A DNA stretch of 64,000 nucleotides from Spisula solida. Taxonomy: Eukaryota; Mollusca; Bivalvia; Venerida; Mactridae. The stretch covers positions 39,176,551 to 39,240,550 of the forward strand of contig OX365945.1 in NCBI GenBank assembly GCA_947247005.1, written 5' to 3'. The position numbers were made by a program, and so were the translations under genes. Within the stretch, counting starts at the first letter, position 1. Each line of letters opens with the position of its first letter. Of the stretch, positions 12,494 through 24,799 are shown one piece after another. The notes under the pieces are model-generated. The model saw nothing but the letters and a program-made list of their open reading frames with translations, did not search any database and was not told the DNA's origin.

Positions 12494-12845
12494 AACCTGA
12501 TTTGTTTACATTACCTACATTTATTTATATTAAGACCAACAACTATATCAGACGTTTATTTTTAAAGGATATTTATAGAAGATCATTCCGCATTTTACCT
12601 ATTTCGGACTACATTCCTATTACCAAAGACCTAAACTCACGGACCTTTCATATTACCAATATTAATCATTATGCAAGGCAAAGAAAGTATTCCCTAGGTT
12701 ATCAACATTTCTTATACTGTTACGTATGTAGTCATGTTTTATAACCTGCTATATTTCTAAGTCAGTTACCAACATATTATTATCTAACCTTTTTAAATAG
12801 GCTCTCTTTAAATTAAAATCACCCCGCCATTATTGGTAGACGATG
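12494..12845 (+). mobile_element. Palindrome-headed dispersed repeat, right part of a split copy
   Basis: Continuation of the repeat broken at 7307. It aligns to 46540-46905 through TTTGTTTACATT, ATATTTATAGAA, CATTCCGCATTT and TTATAACCTGCT blocks. Open frames at 12272-12565 and 12502-12744 run across the repeat boundary and are not considered genes. Confidence 0.75.
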
Positions 12846-13612
12846 ACCTAATTCTGGGCCTGTGTTCTCATAAAGCGATTCAGAGAATTGCCGAAAAGCG
12901 CGGAAAATATAGGTCACAGTAAGAATTGGTTGTGTGGACGCAATTGGGGTTTCGTATCATTTAATAAAGACTTATGTACCTATATATGCTATAATTTACA
13001 ACAAAGTTATACAAACCTCACCAAATAGGGATCGAGTGCTTAATTTCCGGCATGAAAACGGCAAACATGTATTTTTTCTGTTTTCAATCAGAGATCGTAA
13101 CATGCTATAATTATGCGCATATTTTAAGTCAATGAGTGTAATGAAATGTTTACTAAGAAGCCTTACGTGCTGTTTTAGTACATATATAGATAAATAGACA
13201 AACCGAATAATATCAAAATCGATCAGAAAAATTTACTTTTCGGGCCTACCGGTGAACAAGTAAAATTATACCAGATATATAAAAGATGCACCAAAAAGCA
13301 ATGTAATGCATATATGTCTGGTTCATTAACGATAGTTTATAACAATTGTAGTTGATCATAGGTCTTGTTCATTAACGATAGTTTATAACAATTATAGTTG
13401 ATCAATAGTAGAGCAAATTATACTTATCTACGTACCTCATGGGAATTTTGACAAATTTCAAAGTATATTTTCATAATTTTATCGTAAATACAGAGACTAT
13501 ATCTATGGTCTCTGGTATAATGTACCTACACCAAATGATCAATAATTAAATGAGGTATAAATCTACAAGACTTATTTTGATGGAAGGCATCGCAGATGGC
13601 GAACATGTTTTT
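12846..13612. other. No gene; one short tandem duplication
   Basis: The only structure seen is a near-exact doubling of about 38 bp at 13321-13358 and 13368-13405 (GTTCATTAACGATAGTTTAT and onward). The rest is AT-rich with no recognisable element. Confidence 0.55.
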
Positions 13613-16600
13613 TCCGCAAAGATAGCGGTCAACCGTGAAATGTCTTTTTAAGGTCTGACAGGGGTCGGTTAGTTTTAAGTGGCAGTTTTCTACAGCTGTC
13701 CACCCTGAAATATCTATTTAAGGTCTCTGACAGGTGTCGTTTAGTTTAAAGTGGCAGTTTTCAATAGCTGTCAACCCTGAAAGATCTATTTAATTAAGCT
13801 CTCTGGCAGGGGGTCTGTTAGTTCTCAGCGACACTTTTCTACAGCGGTCAACCTTGAAATATCTATTTAAGGTCTCTGACAGGAATCGGTTAGTTATAAA
13901 TTGAAGTTTTCTACAGCGGTCAACCCTGAAATATCTATTTAAGGTCTCTGAGGGTGGTCAGTCAGACATAAGTGGAAGTTTTCTACAGTGGTCAACCCTG
14001 AAAAATCTATTTAACGCCTCTGACAGGGGTCGTTTAGTTATAAATTGAAGTTTTTTTACAGCCATCAAACCTTAAATATCTATTTGAGGTCTCTGACAGA
14101 GGTCGGTTAGTTATAAATTGAAGTTTTCTACTGTGGTCAACCTTGTAATATCTATTTATGGTCTCTGACAGGGGTCAGTTTGAAATAAATTGAAGTTTTC
14201 TATAGCGGTCAACCCTGAAATATCTATTTAACGTCTCTGGTAGGAAGTCAGTTAGTTATTATTATAAATGGTTGTTTTCTATGGCAGTCTACCCTGAAAT
14301 ATCTATGTAAGGTCTCTGATAGGGGAACGTTAGATATAAGTGGAAATTTTCTACAGCAGTTAACCCTGAAATATCTCTTTAAGGTCTCTGACAGGGGTCG
14401 GTTAGTTTTAAGAGGCAGTTTTCTTTAGCGGTCAACCCTGTAATATCTATTTAACATCCATGACAGGGATTGGTTAGTTATAAATTGAAGTTTTCTATTG
14501 CGGTCAACCCTGAAATATCTATTTAGAGTCTCGGACAGGGGTCGGTTAGTTATCAATTGAAGTTTTCTATAGCAGTCAACCTTGAAAATCTATGTAAGGT
14601 CTCTGACAGGGGAACGTTGATATAAGTGGAAGTTTTCTACATTGGTCAACACTGAAATATCTATTTAAGGTCTTTAACAGGGGTCGGTTAGTTTTAAGAG
14701 GCAGTTTTCTTTAGCGGTCAACCCTGACAGATCTATTTAACATCTCAGACAGAGGTCGCTTAGTTATAAAGTGAAGTTTTCTCCTGCGGTCAACCCTGTA
14801 ATATCTATTTAACATCTATGACTGGGATTGCGGTTAGTTATAAATTGAAGTTTTCTATTGCGGTCCACAGGTGCTTGGCATGTGGATATGACCCCCATGG
14901 TCCCCTCTACAACCTTAAATATCTTTTTAATGCCTCTGGCAGGAAGTCAGTTAGTTATAAATGGTAGTTTTTTACAGCGGTCAACCCTGAAATATCTATT
15001 TGGTCTCTGACAGGGGTCGGTTAGTTTTAAGTGGCAGATTTCTTTAGCTTTCAACCCTGAAAGATCTATTTAATTTAGCTCTCTGGCATGGGGTCTGTTA
15101 GTTCTCAGCGACAGTTTTCTACAGCGGTCAACCGTAAAACATCTATTTAAGGTCTCTGACAGGGGTCGGTTGGTTATAAATTGATGTTTTCTACTGTGGT
15201 CAACCCTGCAAAATCTGTTTAAAATCTAACAGGGGTCGGTAAGTAATAGATTGAAGTTTTCTACTGCAATATAAACCCTGAAATATCTATTTTAGGTCTC
15301 TAACAGGGGTCGATTAGTTATAAATTGAAGTTTTCGACAGCAGTCAATCCTGAAATATCTATTTATTGTCTCTGACATGGGTCGGTCAGACATAAAAGGA
15401 AGTTTTCTACAGTGGTCAACCCTGAAATATCTATTTAACGCCTCTGACAGGGGTATTTTAGTTATAAATTGAAGTTTTTTTACAACTGTCAAACCTGAAA
15501 TATCTATTTGAGGTCTTTAACATAGGTCAGTTATTTATAAACTGAAGTTTTCTACTGTGGTCAACCTTGTAATATCTATTTATGGTCTCTGAGAGGGGTC
15601 CATTTGAAATAAATTGAAATTTTCTATAGCGAACCCTGAAATATCTATTTAAGGTCTCTGACAGGGGTCGGTTAGTTTTAAGTGGCAGTTTTCTATAGCT
15701 GTCAACCCTGAAAGATCTATTTAATTAAGGTCTCTGGCAGGGAGTCTGTTAGTTATCAGCGACAGTTTTCTACAGCGGTCAACCCTGAAATATCTATTTT
15801 ACCTCTCTGACAGTGGTCGGTCAGACATAAGTGGAAGTTTTCTACAGTGGTCAATCCTGAAATATCTATTTAACGCCTCTGACAGGGGTTGTTTAGTTAT
15901 AAATTGAAGTTTTCTACTGTGGTCAACCCTGTAATATCTATTTATGGTCTCTGACAGGGGTCGGTTAGATATAAGTGGAAGTTTTCTATAGCAGTCAACC
16001 TTGAAGTATCTATTTAAGGTCTCAGACAGGGGTCGGTTAGTAATAATTTGAAGTTTTCTATTGCGGTCAACAACTGAAATATTTAACGTGGCTGACAGGG
16101 GTCGATTAGATATTAATTCCAGTTTTCTATAGCGGTCAAACCTATAATATCTATTTAACGCCCCTTGCAGGAAGTCAGTTAGTTATAAATGGTAGTTTTG
16201 TACAGCGGTCAAACCTGAAATATCTATTAATGGTCCCTGACAGGGGACAGTTTGATATAAGTGGAAGTTTTCTATAGCAGTCTACCCTGAAATATCTTTG
16301 TAAGGTCTCTGACATGGGTCAGTTTGATATAAGTGGAAGTTTTCTATTGCGGTCAACCCTGAAATATCTATTTAACTGCTCTGACATGGGTTGGTTAGTT
16401 ATAAATTGAAGTTTTCTATAGCGGTCAACCCTATAATATCTCTTTAACGCCTCTGGCAGGAAGTCAGTTATTTATAAATGGTAGTTTTTTACAGCGGTCA
16501 AACCTGAAATACCTATTAAAGGTCTCTGACAGGGGACGGTTTGATATAAGTCGAAGTTTTCTAAAGCAGTCTACCCTGAAATATCTATGTAAGTCCTCTG

Positions 16601-18088
16601 ACAGGGGTCGGTTAGATATAAGTGGAAGTTTTCTATTGTGGTCAACCCTGAAGTATCTATTTAACGTCTCAGACATGGGTCGGTTAGTAATAATTTGAAG
16701 TTTTTATATTGCAGTCAGCAACCGAAATATCTATTTAACGTTGCTGACAGGGGTGGATTAGATATAAATTGAAGTTTTCTATAGCGGTCAACCCTGAAAT
16801 ATCTATTTAAATTCTCTTGCAGGAAGTCAGTTAGTTATAAATGGTAGTTTTGTACAGCAGTCAACCCTGAAATATCTATGTACGGTCTCTGTCAGGGATC
16901 AGTTAAATATAAGTGGAAGTTTTTTACAGTGGTCAAACCTGAAATATCTATTTATGGTCTCTGACAGGGGTCGGTTAGTTATACATTGAAGTTTCCTATT
17001 GCGGTCAACCCTGAAATATCTATTTAACTTCTCTGACAGGGGTCATTTAGTTATAAATTGAAGTTTTCTATAGTGGTCAACCCTGAAATATCTATTTATC
17101 GCCTCTGGCAGGAAGTCAGTTAGTTATAAATGGTAGTTTTTTACAGCAGTCAACACTGAAATATCTATTAAATGTCTCGGACAGGGGTCGGTTAGTTATA
17201 AGTGGAAGTTTTCTATAACGGTCAACCCTGAAAGATCTATTTAACGTCTCAGACAGAGGTTGCTTTGTTATAAATTGAAGTTTTCTCTTGCGGTCAACCC
17301 TGTAATATCTATTTAACATCTATGACAGGGATCGGTTAATTATAAATTGAAGTTTTCTATTGCGGTCAACCCTGAAATATCTATTTAAAGTCTTTGACAG
17401 GGGTCGGTTAGTTATATATTGAAGTTTTCTATAGCGGTCAACCCTGAAATTTCTTTTTAACGCCTCTTGCAGGAAGTCAGTTAGTTATAAATGGTTATTT
17501 TTTACTGCGGTCAACCTTGAAATATCTATTTTAGGTCTCTGACAGGGGTTGGTTAGATATAAGTTGAAGTTTTCTATAGCGGTCAACCCTGAATTATCTA
17601 TAAAAGGTCTCAGACAGGGGTCAGTTTGATATAAGTGGAAGTTTTCCACAGTGGTCAACCCTGAAATGTCTATTTAACGTCTCTGACAGGGGTCAGTTAG
17701 TTATAAATTGAAGTTTTCTATTGCGGTTAACCTTGAAACATCTAATTAACGTCTCTGACAGGGGTGGATTAGATATAAATTGAAGATTTCCATAGCGCTC
17801 AACCCTGAAATAACTTTTTAAAGTCTCTGGCAGGAAGTCAGTTAGTTATAAATGGTAGTTTTCTACAGTGGTCAACCCGGAAATATCTATGTAAGGTCTC
17901 TGACAGGGATCAGTTAGATATAAGTGGAAGTTTTCTACAGTGGTCAGCCCTGAAATATCTATTTAACGTCTCTGACAGGGATCGGTTATTTATAAGTGGA
18001 AGTTTTCTATAGCGGTCAACCCTGAAATATCTATTTACATCTCTGACAGGGGACGATACGTTATGAATTGAAGTTTTCTATAGCGCTT
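13613..18088. repeat. 72-bp satellite array, about 62 copies
   Basis: The unit, 72 bp (for example 13861 to 13933), has the core CTCTGACAGGGGTCGGTTAG, then TTATAAATTGAAGTTTTCTA, then TAGCGGTCAACCCTGAAATA and TCTATTTAA. It fills about 4.5 kb. A variant monomer with GGAAGTCAGTTAGTTATAAA recurs at about 14241, 14941, 16169, 16458, 16821, 17110, 17471 and 17832, giving 4-mer and 5-mer higher-order spacing on the right side. The unit is 24 codons long, so short minus-strand frames such as 15292-15492, 16464-16676 and 17116-17319 are by-products. Confidence 0.95.
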
Positions 18089-19138
18089 ATATTTTTCTGT
18101 TACATGTTCTATAAAATGTTTATAGACGAAATTAGTGCCCATGATGCCTATTGTCGCCAACTTGCTTGGTTTTTTTCATGGTTAATATTGGAAACTTTTG
18201 CTTAATATTACTGTAACTTTACATTATCTTTGTCAAGCATACTTGTAAACAAAGTGGTTGCGTAGGCTGAGCCCATTTTGCACAAGGTCAATGTCACAAA
18301 GGTTATTTTAGATATTATTATTTTTATTATCTCATAAATCACATATAGTGCACCCAGGATAATGTGAAAGGCGGGAAAATTTGGTAGAGTTCACAAAGGT
18401 GGATTAAAAGTATGTGCACGGTTTATCAATTATGTTTTGAGCACATTACTAACATTATCTTTTTATTTAAGTGATTTGTAAAAACCAATTTTGCCACAGT
18501 TGACCAAACCGATTCATGTTTGTAAATAGCAAATTATCCTAGGCCGACTATACTAGTTTGTTAAATTGACTAATGATGTTTCAACTTCATAATTTAAAGT
18601 AACAAGTAAACTGCAATTACTCTATTATGATTATATTTGGAGTTAAATCCCATTTTAACTGAATTGAACTAATCGTTCACTGCCAAATATATCTAGTGAT
18701 CGACAGCTCTTTTACAATTTGGTTTTTATACTAATTAAAAAAAAAATTTACAGTTCAAAAATAAAACTTAAGTTTTCAAATTTTTTTTTTCGTTTGTACA
18801 ACTTTCGTAGTGATCATACCGAAAATGACAGAATAATAGAAAATTGTCCACAAATTTATCATACAACCCTCGTACATTGTATATTGATATATCTATAATT
18901 ATGGAATTGTTGTCATTTTTGTCTATCCAACCTGCTTCCAGTCTTTGAAGATGGCTGCCAAGTTTTGTAATTATGAGAAATACTGTTAAAGTATCACTCA
19001 AAGGGTCAGGAAATGAATATTCCTGTACTGTTTTACTAAACTTTGTAATGTTTTAATTCCCACGGTATTCGGTCCTTTGAAGACCACCCAGTCACTTTCC
19101 TGACACCGTGTGTACTCTCCAATCGTTAAACATGGTAA
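18089..19138. other. No feature recognised
   Basis: AT-rich DNA between the satellite and the mariner remnant. A 77-codon minus-strand frame at 18768-19001 has no identifiable motif. Confidence 0.5.
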
Positions 19139-19140
19139 TA

Positions 19141-19764
19141 CAGGGTAATCGTTAATATATGGTAACATAAATAACTTTAATGACTTTATCATAGAGAAGT
19201 GGTTTGACCCTTGTTATAAAGCTAATGAGCCAAAGTTTTGTTTTGGATATAAATAATAAATGCATGTGATATAAAGGTGAAGTCCATATCATCCTTGAGG
19301 CTGCCATACATTTTCAGTGATTTCAAGTAATTTGGCCACTGTATCATTTCGCTGAAGACCATACCTTTACTTGGCCTCTACACTCACCAGACTTAAACCC
19401 TTCGGGTTGTTTTTAATAGGGATACTTAGAGGAAGGAATGAATACTCCAAAACCAGAAACAATATTGTTTGAAAACTTCAATACAGTATGAAATTTGTAG
19501 CATCGGTGGTGTAACATGTAAGGTTTCAATTGGTTATTTTCGACGTATTTTGGGGCTGGTTTTGTAGTTTTGCAGAATAAAGGGAAACGTTTCATCCTTA
19601 TGCTGTGAAAAAAGTATGTGACATTTGAAAATAATTTATGTATAGAATAAAACTTACATAAATAGTATGTATGTTAATCAAAGGTATATAACAATATATA
19701 TTATTTTAACAACTGACAAAGTTATTAAAGTTATTTGTGTTACCATATAATAATGATCACCCTG
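19141..19764 (+). mobile_element. Decayed Tc1/mariner element
   Basis: Inverted repeats of about 50 bp begin CAGGGTAATCGTTAATATAT at 19141, with the partner ending at 19764 (GATCACCCTG). TA dinucleotides flank both sides (19139-19140, 19765-19766). A transposase remnant lies inside at 19372-19434 in the plus orientation. At 624 bp it is about half the length of a full mariner, so it is internally deleted and non-autonomous. Confidence 0.8.
19372..19434 (+). pseudogene. Mariner transposase fragment, catalytic block
   Basis: Translating from 19372 gives WPLHSPDLNPSGCF, two stops, then GYLEE. This matches the family pattern W-P-x-x-S-P-D-L-x-P-x-x-F-F-L-W-G-Y-L that surrounds the second catalytic aspartate of the IS630/mariner DDE domain; the aspartate codon is GAC at 19390-19392. 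Two adjacent stops (TAA TAG) replace the residues before GYL. Upstream sequence in this frame also has stops. The gene is dead; only this block is recognisable. The assignment is strong because motif, orientation and flanking TA/TIR structure agree. Confidence 0.75.
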
Positions 19765-19954
19765 TAGTAAATATCCCTTGCTTAACGCAAAGAATGTTCC
19801 AGGTAACTGCTGGTTCGCTTGGTGTCTTGCGCAGCACAAACGTTTGAGTGAGGCTTGGCTTATCAGAACTCGGACAAAAAATGATGATGCAACCTTAATC
19901 GATATTAGTTTTAATGGCATCAGTACGCCACACAGTACTACTTTCAGTACTTTG

Positions 19955-20641
19955 ATTACTTGGGGGATTTCCCCAAAGTATTGCTTATACATACAATTTA
20001 GAAATCACTATGTTATTTCTCAACAACCAATTCATCCGAGCAAGAAACGAGTTCTAGCCAATCTGAACGACAATCATAATGTTCAGTCATTTTTAAAAAT
20101 ATTTGTCCCTAGCAATTGAATTATTTTTTATTTCTTGGAATTTTGCGAGTTAATTTGGAATGTTTGTTTCTGTGAGTTAATGTATCTGTGCGAATAAATT
20201 CCTACGCGCTGTAAATTGACTAATGAATTTTGAGGGGTGATAAAAATGTCACTGTTAAAGTAAACGGTTGAGCAGACGAACTTTACAGTGTTTGGTTTCA
20301 TAATGTTCATAAAACAGTTTAACTTTAAAAACTCCTATTTTATTGTGTGCTGATTTTCACTATTTGCAATATTTTGCGTTTGTTAATAGTATTGATTGAC
20401 GTTTTATCCATTAAAATTAATTACCTCAGATCTTCAGCTAAATAGTCTGAGTCTATTTTAGAACTACCCTTTTCCAAGCGCTGTTGTTTACACATTTCCC
20501 GCCGAGATTGAGACCATATCGGTTATTTGTGTTTCGTCCCCATTCTGAATCGTTCGCGCTACTCGTACCATATCTAGTTCGTATGCAGCTAGAGTTTAAG
20601 TATATGGAATTTGGATTTTGTGTAGTTTTAGTTTCAATTTT
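19955..20641 (+). repeat. Duplicated segment A, left part
   Basis: Direct homology to 59376-60045: both begin at ACTTGGGGGATTTCCCC and share TTCATCCGAG, TTTGTCCCTAGCAATTGAAT, TCCAAGCGCTGTTGTTTACA and GCAGCTAGAGTT-type blocks in the same order. Divergence is clear but continuous alignment is easy. Open frames here (19778-20119 plus, 20453-20680 minus, 20484-20687 plus) are not preserved in the partner and are dismissed as genes. Confidence 0.85.
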
Positions 20642-21791
20642 TTGGAGGCGTTTAAGCCTCTCATTACTACCATTGCCCATTTCTTAATACAAAATTAACC
20701 GCCTTTAGGCTGCTATGTGAATCCGCATTAAAGTAGTTACAGAAACTGTCAACATCTCAATACTGCTACATATGTTTCTCCAAATGTTTTAACTGATTTA
20801 AGCCAATCAGCATCATTTGTTTATTCTAAGATCAAAAATTATTGTGAAACTGTTCGCTAAATCGATATTTTTGCACAATAATCACTACACCGGCCGATAC
20901 CGAACTTGTTTCATAATACGAAAATGACGTGTTCATCAAATGTCTCGGCTATAAAGCTATTTTTAGAAACTTCAGGCTGCGGTCAAATGATGGTTTTATC
21001 AATGAATCGTATACGGTCTGCAAAGTACTGTTATGCAATAATATGGTGTCGCTGTACTAGCTAGCCGCTTTCTATAGACTGTCTCACGTTGTGAGGGAGG
21101 TGATTACAAGACGGTACTGTAGAATCTGATAAATAGGCGCGTAGTATCATTTTAAAGCCACTTTTGATATACGCATTCAATACACGTATTACATATAAAT
21201 TAATATGCACCTTTTAACAATTATTTAGATACCCAACATGCCTATATAGTCACATATGCCTAATTTGACATTCAAGACAAGATCGGCAGTAAGAAAACGA
21301 ACAATAAACGTGTAAAGTCGGTTTAAGCGGATTTAGCTCAGTGGGGAACGCACTGGGCTGTCAATCTAGAGGTCGTGGGTTCAATCCCTGGCATCGGCAC
21401 TTGACAAATTCTGAAATATTTATAATATTTCCCGCTATATCTGGCCGTGTGGTCTGCAAGTATCTGGAAGTGCCAGGAAGCTGTGTATCGGTGCTATACA
21501 CCGGGCACGTTAAAGAACCAGGCTGTCTATTCGAAATAAGAGCTAGGCGCACTTCTGCCGTGCCGGACATGTCTGTATCTAATGTCTCTCTGTCTCTCTT
21601 CAGGGGCTATCTCTCAGTCTGTCCCTCTGGTCAGATCATGCTGTATCTGCACTGGTAGAGGATGCACCTGCGCCCTTGTGGCTGCAACATGGGTAAAGCG
21701 CATTTGAACGTGCGTTCGCATGAAAAGGGCGCTATAGAAAATCTGGTATATTTATTTAAGCTTTAGTAGCAGCAACCAGATCGCCTCCCAA
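20642..21791. mobile_element. GGGAGGCG element, copy 1, interrupted by a SINE
   Basis: Ends TTGGAGGCGTTTAAGCCTC and ATCGCCTCCCAA form short GGAGGCG inverted termini. The body matches 51160-51865 and 56620-57362 in inverted orientation over about 700 bp, including TATACGGTCTGCAAAGTACT and ACACGTATTACATATAAATT. A SINE (21326-21767) sits inside; the homology resumes afterwards with TAGCAGCAACCAGATCGCC. No protein frame is conserved between copies. Confidence 0.8.
21326..21767 (+). mobile_element. tRNA-derived SINE
   Basis: The head has an A box (TAGCTCAGTGGGGAACGC, near 21334) and a B box (GGGTTCAATCCC, near 21377) at tRNA spacing. The body carries a core motif GGTGCTATACACCGGGCACG then TTAAAGAACC, and the tail ends with AAGCGC...GGCGCTATAGAAA. 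The tail resembles the 3' ends of V-type or LINE-mobilised SINEs of fish and molluscs, by recall. It is absent from the two other copies of the host element, which confirms a discrete insertion. The open frame at 21341-21658 is incidental. Confidence 0.85.
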
Positions 21792-21819
21792 AAGTACTCT
21801 CAGTGCTTTGATTTTTTAT

Positions 21820-22310
21820 TTTCTAGCGCCTCATGTTAATAGTTTTGATCGACGTTGTGTCAATTAATTTACCACATATATTCAGCTCAATAGCTTGCGT
21901 ATATCGTTAAAACAAACCTTTCCATACAAATTTTCCATCCAGATTCAAAGTCTGTCGATTTTTCGTTCATCCTCTATCTGATTCTTTCGCACAATTCACA
22001 TCCAATGCGGTTCGTTTATGATTTAGCTGTAGAGTTTTTGGTGCTATTTTTTCATATATATTTTGCGCCCATTCATCCGTTATCCAATTAGATCTACTTC
22101 TACTTATACTAATAATATCTATTTTTGTTTACTACCGTCAAACATTATTTGTGCAGTTTCATGATATGACCATTTACTGTTATTCTTAATCTTTTTAATA
22201 CATTTTCTCACCTAAAACTAGGCCGTTCAGTCCCCCTTTTACAAATGAAACTAGTGCATTGGGCTTTGTATGGGTGGATTGCCTTAATGGGTCCGTTTGG
22301 TGAGACCTAA
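21820..22310 (+). repeat. Duplicated segment A, right part, with an internal repeat
   Basis: The first 250 bp (to about 22080) repeat the theme of 20374-20640 (TTAATAGTTTTGATCGACG, TCAGCTCAATAG, TTTCGTTCAT). From about 22070 it aligns to 60045-60140 and then 60764-60880 of segment B (GCGCCCATTCATCC, TACTACCGTC, GCGGATTGCC-like). Segment A lacks the GCTCACCTG element present in B at this point. Confidence 0.75.
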
Positions 22311-23600
22311 ATGATGTAAACCCTATATTATTACCAAGAATTGCGATATCACCCTAGTATATGTACTTCAGTAATTTGATTATAAGGGTAACTGTCCTCT
22401 GTAAATATGTTTATTTAATGATTGATAACACTTTGAACACAACTTTAAACGAGAGCTGTCATCTATATATCCATATCGCTGGCTTAGAATGAGAAGGTCG
22501 ACTTTATAAGACTTATACATATTTGAAATCTGCATCACAAGGCGCTTCTTATTAACTTATTTTCATGAAAATCGGAACGGGTCGTGTTGTTCAAACTGAA
22601 GGTGAAAATGCATGTTTTCCAGACATTTTTTTCTTGTTTTCTCAAAATAGCGTTTTTGTTACAATGTACTTACGACCTAGCGATATAGGTTTACGCGTTC
22701 ACCGATTTTATTATCTTCCCTGGTTCTAATTAAATGGTGTAAGTTATGGTGCGTTTGTTTAGTATCGTTTGCGGCTATGTGGTTATAATATGTTTGTTTT
22801 ATAGTAAAGAACTAATCTAAAGTAGGCCTATCTTCTCGATAATGTCATGTTAAAGTAATTAAGCAGCGAGCGGACTTCGTAAGGTTGCTTTGTTGACATT
22901 TTCTGTGATATATTGCGGTTAAACGAACTTTCTCTGGGCGAATACACGTACAAAAGAGGCATATTTACGTACATGCTGTATTAAATATCCCCGAAGGAGG
23001 CCATAAGTTGGTTCGAATTTACCAGTACTCTATTAAGAATATTTACGGACAATACTTGTTTAAGAAATAGTTAACATCGGTTCAGTCAAACCCACGTGGG
23101 CGTTTATTTCCCTTTCTACTACAAAACCAGGAACGTAAACAATTTGATGGGGTTTATTTTCCAACTTATTCATATTGGGCATAACTACGACTTTCACCAC
23201 AAATAATGATTCATATTTTCCTAAACGGCAATATAATGGCAATATAGTCACAAATGTGTCCACGAAATGTTAAAATTATAACACTTGTACCTCTTATCAT
23301 TTAATGATAATGTAATTCATCTAATCGATACCATCAGTCTAAATCTACAACGTGTAGTAATGTGTATGACGTACATTTTGCACTAAAGTAACGCCAATGT
23401 CATGTTACAGAAAACAGTCGCAAAATTGTGCGTAACGTTTTTATTATATGATCATTTGTTCTATTATATTCATTTGGGGTTGCTGGTATGAACATTAGAT
23501 GCGTTTTTAACAGATTAATACCACAGGGGGTTGTGACAATATACCCAACAATATCAGCCGTTACTGATGTGTTATCAGAACAAATAGGATCAAATGACTT
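22311..23600. other. No feature recognised
   Basis: Unique-looking AT-rich DNA. The 67-codon minus-strand frame at 23060-23263 has no motif I recognise. Confidence 0.5.
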
Positions 23601-23603
23601 ACG

Positions 23604-24495
23604 CTCTAAACACGCTCTAGTTGTCTCACCTATATACTCATTCGCCCATTCTAAACACGCTCGTGTTGTTACACATATATACTCATTCACCCATTCTATA
23701 CACGCTCGTGTTGTTTCACCTATATACTCATTCGCCCATTCTAAACACGCTCGTGTTGTCTCACCTACTAGTATATACTCATTCGCCCATTCTAAACACG
23801 CTCGTGTTGTTACTACTATATACTCATTCGCCCATTCTAAACACGCCCGTGTTGTGTCACCTATATACTCATTCACCCATTCTAAACACGCTCGTGTTGT
23901 CTCGCCTATATACTCATTCACCCATTCTAAACACGCTCGTGTTGTCTCGCCTATATACTCATTCACCCACTATAAACATGCGCATGTTGTCTCACCTACA
24001 TACTCATTCACCCATTCTAAACACGCTCGTGTTGTCTCACCTACTTACTCATTCGCCCATTCTAAACACGCGCGTGTTGTCTCATCTACATACTTATTCA
24101 CCCATTCTAAACACGCGCGTGTTGGCTCACCTACATACTCATTCACCCATTCTAAACACGCGCGTGTTGTCTCACCTATATACGCATCCACCCACTCTAA
24201 ACACGCTCGTGTTGTCTCACCTATATACTCATTCACCCACTCTAAACATGCGCGTGTTGTCGCACCTGTATACGCATTCACCCACTCTAAACATGCGCGT
24301 GTTGTCTCACCTATATACGCATTCACCTATTCTAAACACGCTCGTGTTGTCTCACCTATATACGCATTCACCTATTCTAAACACGCTCGTGTTGTCTCGC
24401 CTATATACTAATTCACCCATTCTAAACACGCTCGTATTGTCTCGCCTATATACGCTTTCACCCATTCTGAACACGCTCGTGTTGTTTCACCTACA
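23604..24495. repeat. 45-bp minisatellite
   Basis: About 20 tandem copies of a 45-bp unit, TTCTAAACACGCTCGTGTTG followed by TCTCACCTATATACTCATTCACCCA. The unit is 15 codons and stop-free in several frames, giving plus-strand frames 23488-24411 and 23621-24526 (307 and 301 codons) and minus-strand frames at 23400-23966 and 24045-24326. No start context, signal or flanking exon supports translation. The array stops precisely at a mariner-like terminus (24495). Confidence 0.95.
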
Positions 24496-24620
24496 GGGTG
24501 TCCCAAAAAACGGGGACCTAGGCTAAACATTCGTAACTTTTTCTCTTTTATTAATAACCCAATGTCAATATGACAAAAGATTAAGGGATGATTACCGTTC
24601 AAAATAACAACATCATATTT
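24495..24620 (+). mobile_element. Single mariner-like terminus
   Basis: CAGGGTGTCCCAAAAAACGG at 24495 is typical of the outer end of IS630/mariner elements. No reverse-complement partner is visible downstream, so this is a solo or truncated end abutting the 45-bp array. Confidence 0.5.
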
Positions 24621-24799
24621 GTGATTATTTAGTCTTAATACCCAGAGTTATCTCCCTTGTTTTCAATCGCGTATTTCAGTATATTAGATTACAGTAAACA
24701 GAGAATTTCAGCGTGTTCATAAACATATTTACATGCCGATCCCAAATGACATTTCAGGGGTCCCATAGTCAAGAATAATTAATCTTCATACACTTGTTC

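Noticed and set aside
13613..18088. Regularly spaced repeats as a CRISPR-like array
   Set aside because: The units are directly adjacent 72-bp monomers without unique spacers, in eukaryotic-type DNA.
19778..20119. 113-codon plus-strand frame and a 104-codon opposing frame
   Set aside because: The frames run from unique sequence into duplicated segment A, and the partner at 59376 does not preserve them.
21326..21400. Functional tRNA gene
   Set aside because: The A and B boxes are good, but acceptor and T stems pair poorly and the unit continues into a SINE body.
21341..21658. 105-codon plus-strand frame
   Set aside because: It lies within the SINE body and begins at the tRNA-like head.
23400..24526. 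Repetitive frames of 188-307 codons on both strands
   Set aside because: They follow from a 45-bp stop-free unit; the longest frames start in unrelated flanking sequence.
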